This document shows, in pieces, positions 1 through 6,074 of a stretch of 9,797 nt of DNA (position 1 is the first letter of the stretch; each line of letters opens with the position of its first letter). The position numbers and the translations under genes are program-made. The notes below the pieces were generated by a model. It did not search any database. It saw nothing but the letters and a program-made list of their open reading frames with translations, and had not been told where the DNA came from. Source of the stretch: Lachnospiraceae bacterium (GTDB taxonomy: Bacteria; Bacillota; Clostridia; Lachnospirales; Lachnospiraceae); contig CAAFXG010000032.1 of the NCBI GenBank assembly GCA_900766925.1, positions 1 to 9,797 on the forward strand. Reading direction: 5' to 3'.

Positions 1-349
1 AAAAAGCCGCAAACTCTTTTGAGTAGCGGGTACCATTCTCTGTTACGCTGATTCGTTCCACAAAGCTCTCTCCTGTTTGCTTGTTCTTCCATCTACGACG
101 TCGTAATTTTAAAACTACCTTATGGTCTCTAATCGGGAAGTCGGTGACAGATACGGCATCCATAAACCCAAGTGACTCATATTCTTCACTCTCTTGATAC
201 ACCGTATTCATACGTTCATCCAAATGAATCGTCATTGACATGGCATCGATATCCCGCTCGTCTGTTTCTATTTTAACTATCACAAAGCGTTCAAGTATTT
301 CTTTGGGCAGTACAAGGCTCGCCAATTGTTCTAATATATTTGTTTCCAT
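1..349 (-). CDS. Transposase N-terminal region protein (partial, ISAon1-type)
   Basis: The minus-strand frame is open from an ATG at 349 to the window edge and gives 116 residues, beginning METNILEQLASLVLPKEILE. The sequence resembles the small N-terminal ORF that precedes the catalytic transposase ORF in ISAon1-type elements of Bacteroidales, whose members share an opening of the LASLVLPKEILE type. A basic stretch (KLRRRRWKNK, residues about 81-90) and a following VTENGTRYS segment suggest a DNA-contacting beta-rich domain. The catalytic DDE part is not visible and would lie to the left. The start is supported by the match to the family N-terminus and by a -7-like element directly upstream, which would make the mRNA almost leaderless. 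The family assignment comes from memory of the pattern, not from a search. Confidence 0.65.
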   Translation of the reverse strand, partial: METNILEQLASLVLPKEILERFVIVKIETDERDIDAMSMTIHLDERMNTVYQESEEYESLGFMDAVSVTDFPIRDHKVVLKLRRRRWKNKQTGESFVERISVTENGTRYSKEFAAF

Positions 350-356
350 ATGACTG

Positions 357-386
357 CAAAGGTAACATTTTTTATTTATACCCACA
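357..386 (-). promoter_or_regulatory. Candidate transposase promoter
   Basis: Read on the minus strand, 364-357 is TACCTTTG, a full match to the Bacteroidetes -7 consensus TAnnTTTG. An imperfect -33 element, TGTG, lies at 386-383 with an 18-base spacer. Transcription would start within a few bases of the ATG at 349, giving a leaderless or nearly leaderless message. The -33 element falls inside the presumed terminal repeat of the IS. Confidence 0.45.
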
Positions 387-468
387 CCTTTTTGCTACTG
401 AGCCGATAAAAGGCATATCTGCATTCGGCTGGCGAAAATGTAAGTCTTGATAAAAAACACAAAGATGT

Positions 469-499
469 TTTGTCATTCCAAACCTTTGTGCTATATTTG
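469..499 (+). promoter_or_regulatory. Promoter of the AAA-ATPase-like gene
   Basis: TTTG at 469-472 and TATATTTG at 492-499 match the Bacteroidetes -33 (TTTG) and -7 (TAnnTTTG) elements with a 19-base spacer. The transcript should begin near 505, leaving an untranslated leader of roughly 20 bases before the ATG at 528. An in-frame ATG at 447 lies upstream of this promoter and so cannot be the start used from it. Confidence 0.7.
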
Positions 500-527
500 C
501 ATCAAGATTTTACACAATTTACGTGAC

Positions 528-2090
528 ATGGAGAACAAGATGCTAAAACGACTGCCTGTAGGCATACAGACATACGAGAAAGTAATTGGACAGGACTGCC
601 TGTATATAGACAAGACGGAGTACATCTGGAGGATGATGTCTATCAGCAATTACATCTTCCTCAGTCGGCCCAGGCGGTTCGGCAAGTCACTTCTTGTGTC
701 TACTCTCCAAGCATATTTTGAGGGAAGGAGGGAACTTTTCAAGGGGCTTTATATAGACAGTGTGGAGAAGGAGTGGACTCAACGTCCTGTGTTGAGATTT
801 GATATGAGTACTGCCAAGCACGTTTGCGTAGAAGGACTTCAGCAAGAACTAAGCTCAAAACTGTCAGCATACGAACAGGTATACGGTAAGGGATTGCCAG
901 ACGAAGTCAACCCCAACCAGCGCTTGGAGGGACTCATTAAGCGTGCCTATGCACAGACAGGCAATAAGGTCGTGGTGCTTATCGACGAGTATGATGCGCC
1001 TCTTCTTGATGTGGCCCACAAGAAGGAGGAACTGGAGGCTTTGCGTCAAGTGATGCGCAACTTCTACTCACCGCTCAAATCATGCGACCCATATCTCCAT
1101 TTTGTCTTTCTCACAGGCATTACTAAATTTTCTCAGCTCAGCATATTCTCTGAGTTGAACAACCTGAAGAATATCAGCATGCGTCCAGACTTTGCGGCTG
1201 TCTGTGGCATTAGCAAGGAGGAGGTACTAACACAGATGTCTGATTATTTGGATGACTTCGCTGCCACTCTCGGCATAACGAGGGAGGAAGCCATGAATGA
1301 TTTAAAGCGCCAGTATGACGGTTATCATTTCGCATGGCCTTCAACAGACATATTCAACCCATTCAGTCTTCTCAACGCATTTCAGGACAAGGCTCTCAAC
1401 AGCTACTGGTTTGAGAGCGGCACACCAACATTCTTGATAGAGAAATTACGTGAGTTTCACGTCATGCCATCTCAGCTTAAAGAAACCAGGGCGATGGCAG
1501 CCGCCTTCAATGCTCCAACAGAGAACATGTCATCCATTATTCCGCTTCTGTATCAAGGCGGCTACTTCACCATCAAGGGCTACGACAGGCGCAGCTGTCT
1601 CTACACGCTCGACGTACCCAACACTGAGATACGCATCGGGCTCATGGAAAGCCTGCTGCCCAACTACGTCCAGGTAGACTCGTACAAAGGTACTACGACA
1701 GTGGGAGAAATGTACATTGCTCTTGTCGAGGATGACCTTGAAGGGATGCTACGGCTCCTTCAGGCTTATCTGCTCACTATACCCTACTGCGACAACACCG
1801 ACTACGAGGGTCACTACCAGCAACTTCTCTATGTCATTTTCTCCCTTATGGGCAGGTATGTCGATGTTGAGGTGCACACTCCCACGGGTCGTGTTGACAT
1901 GGTCATGCGTACAGACAGAGCCCTTTACCTGTTTGAGCTCAAGCTCAATAAGTCGGCGGAGGTGGCGATGAAACAAATCAATCTCAAAGACTATTCCTCT
2001 AAGTTTACCACTTGCGGTCTTCCCATCGTCAAGGTCGCCATCAACTTCGATGCTGATAGGCGAACAATTGGGGACTGGAAGATTGAGTAA
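528..2090 (+). CDS. AAA-ATPase-like protein with C-terminal PD-(D/E)XK nuclease-type domain
   Basis: This 520-residue protein belongs to the AAA-ATPase-like (PF09820) plus PDDEXK_9 (PF08011, formerly DUF1703) group, which is found in many copies in Bacteroidales. The N-terminus (RLPVGIQTYEKV, then LYIDKTEYI) is characteristic. The Walker A-like motif is RPRRFGKS at residues 47-54 with K53, and Walker B is VVVLIDEYDAP at 148-158. The C-terminal domain carries D457 (in GRVDMVM), E470-x-K472 (in LFELKL) and Q483, the order expected for an intact PD-(D/E)XK site. The length is normal and no lesion is visible. The ATG at 528 is chosen over 447 because a consensus promoter ends at 499. The family's biological role is unsettled; a nucleoside-triphosphate-driven nuclease, perhaps in defence or linked to mobile DNA, is inference. 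It lies between an IS end and the sensor gene 35 bases downstream. Confidence 0.88.
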   Translation: MENKMLKRLPVGIQTYEKVIGQDCLYIDKTEYIWRMMSISNYIFLSRPRRFGKSLLVSTLQAYFEGRRELFKGLYIDSVEKEWTQRPVLRFDMSTAKHVCVEGLQQELSSKLSAYEQVYGKGLPDEVNPNQRLEGLIKRAYAQTGNKVVVLIDEYDAPLLDVAHKKEELEALRQVMRNFYSPLKSCDPYLHFVFLTGITKFSQLSIFSELNNLKNISMRPDFAAVCGISKEEVLTQMSDYLDDFAATLGITREEAMNDLKRQYDGYHFAWPSTDIFNPFSLLNAFQDKALNSYWFESGTPTFLIEKLREFHVMPSQLKETRAMAAAFNAPTENMSSIIPLLYQGGYFTIKGYDRRSCLYTLDVPNTEIRIGLMESLLPNYVQVDSYKGTTTVGEMYIALVEDDLEGMLRLLQAYLLTIPYCDNTDYEGHYQQLLYVIFSLMGRYVDVEVHTPTGRVDMVMRTDRALYLFELKLNKSAEVAMKQINLKDYSSKFTTCGLPIVKVAINFDADRRTIGDWKIE

Positions 2091-2125
2091 TAAGGTCGCA
2101 TGAAAAGAGGAAGGGGCCATTTAAG

Positions 2126-3889
2126 ATGAAGAAGATACTATATGTCATAATATTTTTGTGTATTCTTTCAGCGTGTACCGGGCGGAGAGAGTACAGGGAG
2201 GCATTAAGCAATGCGCAAAGTGTCATAGAAGAGCGTCCGGACTCTTCCCTTGCCATTCTTGACACCCTCGGCAGGCATTCGGATGCTTTTGATGACCATT
2301 TCCGTATGCAGTATCTTTTGGAGTTGACCTATGCCAAAGCCAAAATGGGACATTTGTTCGGTACGGATTCCCTGACGAAAGTTTTAGTAAACCATTTCGA
2401 TGGTAATGGCACATGTCGGGAAAAAGCCTTGGCATATTACATGAACGGTTGTGCTCTATGCGATATCGGACAAACCCCGGAAGCCCTTCAGGCTTTTTAT
2501 GATGCTATAGATAAGGCTGACACGACAAGAAGCGATTGCGACTATGGAGTGTTAAGAGGCATCTATGGACAGATGTCCACCATATTTCACCAACAGAATC
2601 TTCCTCAAGATGAAATATGGGCTTTGAGACATTATATTGAATGTGTACGAAGGACATTAAGTGAAGAAGACTATATTATAGCCAAGGGACAGATGATACG
2701 GCCTTATTATTTGCTTGGAGAAAAAGATACCGTTCTCAACATTATTGAAGAGAAATACAAATCATTAAGACGATTAGGAAAGGATAAGGAAGCAGTGGCT
2801 TCTTTTGGGACCGCTATACATATTTATACAGAACGTGGACAAATTCAAAAGGCTCAAAAGATGCTGGATGCTTTCGAACGGGAATCTGGCCTTTTTGATA
2901 GAAATGGAAATATTGTAAAGGGACGGGAGGGATATTATTTTACTAAAGGTTTCTTTCAACTGGCATCAAACGATATTAATTCTGCTGAGGAGAATTTCAG
3001 AAAAGCCATCCAATATGGTCATCTTTCAGATGGATATAAGGGCTTGCTTCGGGTATATAGGGCAAAGAATATAGTGGATTCGGTATTTCGTTATTCGGAA
3101 TTATATGAAGCGGCTCAGGACTCTATACACAACAGAATGCAAATAGATGCCATTCATCAGATGGCAGCTCTATATAACTATAGTAGGAGCCAAAAGGAAG
3201 CAGAAATTGAAAGAGAAAAGGCGAGGACTAACAGGTTGTGGATTATAGCAATTGCCACGATGGCTGCCATTGTTATTGGAGGTGTTTTCTTGTACTATCG
3301 AGATATTACCAAAAAGAAAAAACAAAAGATATCAGAACTTGAACGTGACCTTAATGTGATGAGGATTACCCGTGCGGAAATCCTTGGAGAATTACAGCAA
3401 ATGAAGTCCCATGATTATGAAGGTGTCATTGCCTCCAAGGAAATGCAATTGTTAGAGCTTACAGAAGCCATTGAACGGTTGCAGGCAGAGAACGAAAAGT
3501 TCAAAGAAGGTTCTGCTGTCCGTGAAAAAGACAATTTGGAGCAGTTCCTCAATAGCAACATTGCCAACCTGTTCATAAGGAAAGCAACCGGAAAGACGGA
3601 GAGAGTAGTGCCTACTGAAGCTGAGTGGAAAATGCTGGTTTCCCAATTCAGCAATGACAATCCTGCAACTTATAATGCTTTTTGTTCAGGGAAGCACCTG
3701 TCCAAGTCAGAACAGCGCATTTGTATTCTCTTGATTCTTGATATACCCGAAAATGTCATTTCAATAATGCTCAGTTCAACAGCATCATCTGTCTCCAACT
3801 TAAAGGCCCGGGCAAATGATAAGCTCTTTGGGGTTAAGCTTGCGCATCCATTAAAAAACAATCTTATACATGCGTTAAATTCCATTTGA
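2126..3889 (+). CDS. Membrane-anchored TPR sensor protein with C-terminal HTH-like domain
   Basis: The 587 residues begin with a signal peptide and a lipobox-like LSAC (C17). A helical region of about 20-350 follows, with TPR-type spacing (for example SAEENFRKAIQYGHL at 286-300). One strong membrane span comes next (371-391), then a basic stop-transfer stretch (TKKKKQK, 395-401) and a coiled coil (about 402-465). The C-terminal segment around 525-570 (LSKSEQRICILLILDIPENV onward) resembles the LuxR/sigma-type helix-turn-helix that ends many Bacteroidales TPR regulators. The expected topology is a periplasmic TPR domain with a cytoplasmic DNA-binding end, making it a one-component signal transducer. 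A purine-rich AGGAAGGGG (2108-2116) precedes the ATG by 9 bases. Its position directly before the NVEALA cluster suggests it regulates that cluster, which is inference. Ligand and target sites are unknown. Confidence 0.75.
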   Translation: MKKILYVIIFLCILSACTGRREYREALSNAQSVIEERPDSSLAILDTLGRHSDAFDDHFRMQYLLELTYAKAKMGHLFGTDSLTKVLVNHFDGNGTCREKALAYYMNGCALCDIGQTPEALQAFYDAIDKADTTRSDCDYGVLRGIYGQMSTIFHQQNLPQDEIWALRHYIECVRRTLSEEDYIIAKGQMIRPYYLLGEKDTVLNIIEEKYKSLRRLGKDKEAVASFGTAIHIYTERGQIQKAQKMLDAFERESGLFDRNGNIVKGREGYYFTKGFFQLASNDINSAEENFRKAIQYGHLSDGYKGLLRVYRAKNIVDSVFRYSELYEAAQDSIHNRMQIDAIHQMAALYNYSRSQKEAEIEREKARTNRLWIIAIATMAAIVIGGVFLYYRDITKKKKQKISELERDLNVMRITRAEILGELQQMKSHDYEGVIASKEMQLLELTEAIERLQAENEKFKEGSAVREKDNLEQFLNSNIANLFIRKATGKTERVVPTEAEWKMLVSQFSNDNPATYNAFCSGKHLSKSEQRICILLILDIPENVISIMLSSTASSVSNLKARANDKLFGVKLAHPLKNNLIHALNSI

Positions 3890-3956
3890 TGAATTTTGAT
3901 GAACATATTTTATAACACGCTGTAATACAACTTGTTTTAGTATATAAAGTTCTGCT

Positions 3957-3990
3957 TTTGCTCAATTTTGGAGAACATGATTGGGCAGAA
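3957..3990 (+). promoter_or_regulatory. Imperfect hairpin upstream of the DUF3244 promoter
   Basis: GCTCAAT (3960-3966) can pair with ATTGGGC (3980-3986) through seven pairs, one of them G-T, across a 13-base loop. Flanking T-rich and A-rich arms can extend the stem with a bulge. It ends a few bases before the -33 element at 3994. It could be the transcription end of the sensor gene, although no T-run follows, or an operator for the cluster promoter. Chance occurrence is possible. Confidence 0.3.
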
Positions 3991-3993
3991 AAA

Positions 3994-4025
3994 CTTGTAC
4001 CTTCTTCATTGATTTCATATCTTTG
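3994..4025 (+). promoter_or_regulatory. Promoter of the NVEALA/propeller cluster
   Basis: TATCTTTG at 4018-4025 is a full match to TAnnTTTG, and CTTG at 3994-3997 is a near -33 element with a 20-base spacer. The transcript would start near 4032, giving a leader of about 17 bases (A-rich, GCAAAAAT next to the ATG at 4049). I see no other full TAnnTTTG in the gaps between genes as far as 8407, so this promoter may serve the whole run. Confidence 0.65.
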
Positions 4026-4048
4026 CAGAAACTATTAACCGCAAAAAT

Positions 4049-4408
4049 ATGAAAAAGGTAATTTTATGTTTAGTTTTGTCGTTTATCGCATTATTTAGTA
4101 ATGCTGAAGTTACATCATTGTGGAATCAGCTTCAAGTAAGATTTACTGACCCTACTGTTCAGGACGTGCCAATACAAAGAAGTCCAATAGAAATCCCTTC
4201 CCTGTGTATAGAAGGATATAATCTTTTGTTTGAGACTCCTTGTGATGGTTGTATTTTACAACTTGTTAACGAAGAAGGCGGTGTGGAATATTCCATAGTA
4301 ATACCAGCAAACACCACCTGTCTGACGTTGCCATCTTATCTGTCAGGAGAGTATGAGCTCCAAATAATTCGTGGTCAGTTTTGCTTCTATGGCAATATTG
4401 AGTTATGA
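4049..4408 (+). CDS. Secreted DUF3244 family protein
   Basis: This 119-residue protein has a clear Sec signal peptide (MKKVILCLVLSFIALFSNA) with a likely cleavage after A19 and no lipobox. The mature part is a small beta-sandwich-like unit matching DUF3244 (PF11589): IEIPSLCIEGYNLLFE (47-62), CxxC at C65/C68, an LPSYLSGEYELQIIRG stretch (94-109) and the usual end FYGNIEL. Further cysteines are C53, C91 and C112, so disulphides in the periplasm or outside are possible. DUF3244 proteins are small exported proteins of gut Bacteroidales without a known function, often found next to peptide and propeller lipoprotein genes. Here it is the first gene after the cluster promoter, 86 bases before the first NVEALA peptide. 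Confidence 0.8.
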   Translation: MKKVILCLVLSFIALFSNAEVTSLWNQLQVRFTDPTVQDVPIQRSPIEIPSLCIEGYNLLFETPCDGCILQLVNEEGGVEYSIVIPANTTCLTLPSYLSGEYELQIIRGQFCFYGNIEL

Positions 4409-4494
4409 TTTTTCCAAGCATTGCAATTGACTGTAATAAATGGAGGATGCCGAAAATCCATAATAGAGTAGGCTAGTTATTCGAATATAAAGAA

Positions 4495-4812
4495 ATGAAA
4501 AAGAAATTAGTTGAGATTACGTTATCAGTGATTTGTGTTTCTGTTGTGTGTGTTATCTGTATAAGAACATTTACCACCTCAAGTCTGTTAGGAAACAATA
4601 TGCTCCTTATTGAAAATATAGAAGCATTAAGTGATAATGAACCGCACACAGAATGTGATGCGCCTGCAGACCCAAAATCGTGTTGGGCAGACGATAATGC
4701 TTTTGATTATCGTGGTATGTCTTGGACACAAACAAAGAAGGTGAAATCTTATGGTTCTTGTATGTGTTTGGGAGCAAGTTGTAGTTGTCCTAAAGGAAGT
4801 TCACCAAGGTGA
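4495..4812 (+). CDS. NVEALA-family exported peptide precursor, Cys-rich core
   Basis: The 105-residue product has a basic start (MKKKLVEI), a hydrophobic segment (about 8-23) and a leader ending in LLIENIEALSDNE. NIEALS at 41-46 is a variant of the NVEALA motif that defines PF14055. The remainder is short, hydrophilic and Cys-rich: C54, C63, then C89-x-C91 and C96-x-C98 near the end, with a basic/Gly/Ser tail. Three more cysteines (C14, C19, C22) sit in the hydrophobic segment. NVEALA proteins are small exported products of Bacteroidales; a role as processed peptides is suspected but unproven. Cleavage would plausibly fall near the motif, leaving a core of about 58 residues, which is inference. 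It lies 100 bases before a beta-propeller lipoprotein gene, the usual partner. Confidence 0.8.
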   Translation: MKKKLVEITLSVICVSVVCVICIRTFTTSSLLGNNMLLIENIEALSDNEPHTECDAPADPKSCWADDNAFDYRGMSWTQTKKVKSYGSCMCLGASCSCPKGSSPR

Positions 4813-4912
4813 TTTTTAACATAAAATTCAGTCAAGATAAATGATACAATATATGTTGAACAGATTGTTACTTGCATGTTTGTCGGACTGTTTATTCTGA
4901 TATCAGTAGTAT

Positions 4913-6001
4913 ATGAATAATATGAGAATTACATTATTTACAATTGTAACAATATTGCTTGTCAGTTCATGCAGCGATAAAACAATCGGCTTGAATTGTG
5001 TTCCAATTGTATTGGACTCAACAGATACTACAAGCATTTCTTTTGATGATTGTTTTGAGGTGTTGTCGTGTATACCTCTGGAAGAGAATGAAGAAGGTTA
5101 CATCTCATCAGTAAGGAGAATTGAGTATTTTGATGGACATTATTATATTGGAAGTTCAAATGCCAATGTAGGTCTGCTTGTTTTCGACAGAACGGGAAAA
5201 TTTGTTAGAAGAATAGGGCGCAAAGGAAATGGGCATGGTGAATATACTAACATTTATGATTTCTCAATCGATCGAAAAAACAGACGTGTTTTGATGTTTT
5301 GCAATAGAAGTTCGTTGATAAAAGTGTATTCATTGGACGGCGAATTCCAAAATGAAGTGATTCTTCACAACACATCATTAAATGATTTGGCCTGTATTAA
5401 CGGATTAATATTATGCTCGACAAACCATCAGGGATTTACAAGAGAACAAGAAGACAGTTTGTTCTATATATTTGATGAAAATTTCAGGTTTGTAAAGAAG
5501 CATACTTATATATCAGATAACAGTATAGGTATGTCATCCTGTATACCAGCAAGTATCAGAACCTATAGTAACAGATTTGTATATTCGGATTTTCATGAGC
5601 ATCGGTTATTTGTGCTCAACAGACATGGCGAGGTTGAAACATGTTTGGAATACGAAAAAGATAAACTTATCCCTCTATCAGCTTTGAAGACCCCAAAGTT
5701 ATTTGTTAAGAACCAATTTGAATATGATTTCATATTTGGCAGTGCTATTTTGGGTGATAAATGTATTACTGCATACAAAGAGAATAAGCAGATGAAACTT
5801 TCAATAAACAAAATTAACGGAGATTGTATTTTGAACAGGCCTCTGAGTACTTTGTTGCCAGATTTTATGGGTTACGATGACAACAGCTTTTTGTCAATAG
5901 TATCAGCAGAACATTTAAAATCTTTGAATGTAAAACTATTGCTTGATAATCATGTTGGTGTAAATTATTATATAATAAAGTATAGGCTAAAGAATGGTTG
6001 A
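4913..6001 (+). CDS. 6-bladed beta-propeller lipoprotein
   Basis: This 362-residue protein has a lipoprotein signal ending LLVSSC (C20). It is followed by NHL/TolB-like repeats matching the Bacteroidales 6-bladed beta-propeller family (PF17170). The best repeat is FDRTGKFVRRIGRKGNGHGE (91-110) plus Y111, the classic FDxxGKFVRxIGxxGxGPGEY pattern. Further blades are visible as IYDFSIDRKNRRVLMF (114-129) and IKVYSLDGEFQNEV (136-149). The length is that of a full propeller. These lipoproteins sit in the outer membrane or periplasm and are commonly encoded beside NVEALA genes; binding of a peptide or small ligand is an inference from the fold. ATG 4922, three codons in, is an equally possible start and would give a more typical basic N-terminus (MRITLF). 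Composition is strongly AT-rich. Confidence 0.85.
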   Translation: MNNMRITLFTIVTILLVSSCSDKTIGLNCVPIVLDSTDTTSISFDDCFEVLSCIPLEENEEGYISSVRRIEYFDGHYYIGSSNANVGLLVFDRTGKFVRRIGRKGNGHGEYTNIYDFSIDRKNRRVLMFCNRSSLIKVYSLDGEFQNEVILHNTSLNDLACINGLILCSTNHQGFTREQEDSLFYIFDENFRFVKKHTYISDNSIGMSSCIPASIRTYSNRFVYSDFHEHRLFVLNRHGEVETCLEYEKDKLIPLSALKTPKLFVKNQFEYDFIFGSAILGDKCITAYKENKQMKLSINKINGDCILNRPLSTLLPDFMGYDDNSFLSIVSAEHLKSLNVKLLLDNHVGVNYYIIKYRLKNG

Positions 6002-6074
6002 GGAAAATATATATAACTGTTTGTTGGATTTAAATATATCTGTATACAATAAAAATTAATCATCAAGTAAAGGT

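Larger units (their letters stand above)
1..404 (-). mobile_element. Right end of an insertion sequence (partial; ISL3/ISAon1-like, tentative)
   Basis: A transposase-like reading frame starts at 349 and runs leftward out of the window, so this is one end of an element whose body lies to the left. The probable outer end is near 404: read on the minus strand, 404-381 begins GGCTCAGTAGCAAAAAGGTG, the GGCTC-plus-A-tract type of end I associate with ISL3-like elements. The other end is outside the window, so neither the inverted repeat nor a target duplication can be confirmed. The candidate 8-base duplication next to the end would be 405-412 (GATAAAAG). Confidence 0.5.

Noticed and set aside
447..527. 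N-terminal extension of the ATPase-like protein from the ATG at 447
   Set aside because: A consensus promoter (469-499) lies inside it, and the family's conserved N-terminus begins at about 528.
1749..2265. Minus-strand open frames across the end of the ATPase gene and the start of the sensor gene
   Set aside because: They are shadows of strong plus-strand genes with no family resemblance and no promoter.
3885..3903. Tandem TTTGATGAA repeat at the stop of the sensor gene
   Set aside because: Only two 9-base units of simple AT-rich sequence; no functional reading is supported.
4391..4400. GGCAATATTG shared between the end of the DUF3244 gene and the palindrome at 7990
   Set aside because: The 4391 copy lies within codons for the conserved YGNIEL end and is not palindromic; ten bases can match by chance.
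4440..4461. Small hairpin ATGGA/TCCAT between the DUF3244 and NVEALA genes
   Set aside because: A five-pair stem with a 12-base loop and no T-run is too weak to call as a terminator or attenuator.
4841..4900. 19-codon ORF (MIQYMLNRLLLACLSDCLF) before the first propeller gene
   Set aside because: It is too short, has no recognisable start signal and does not overlap the next gene; AT-rich DNA readily gives such frames.
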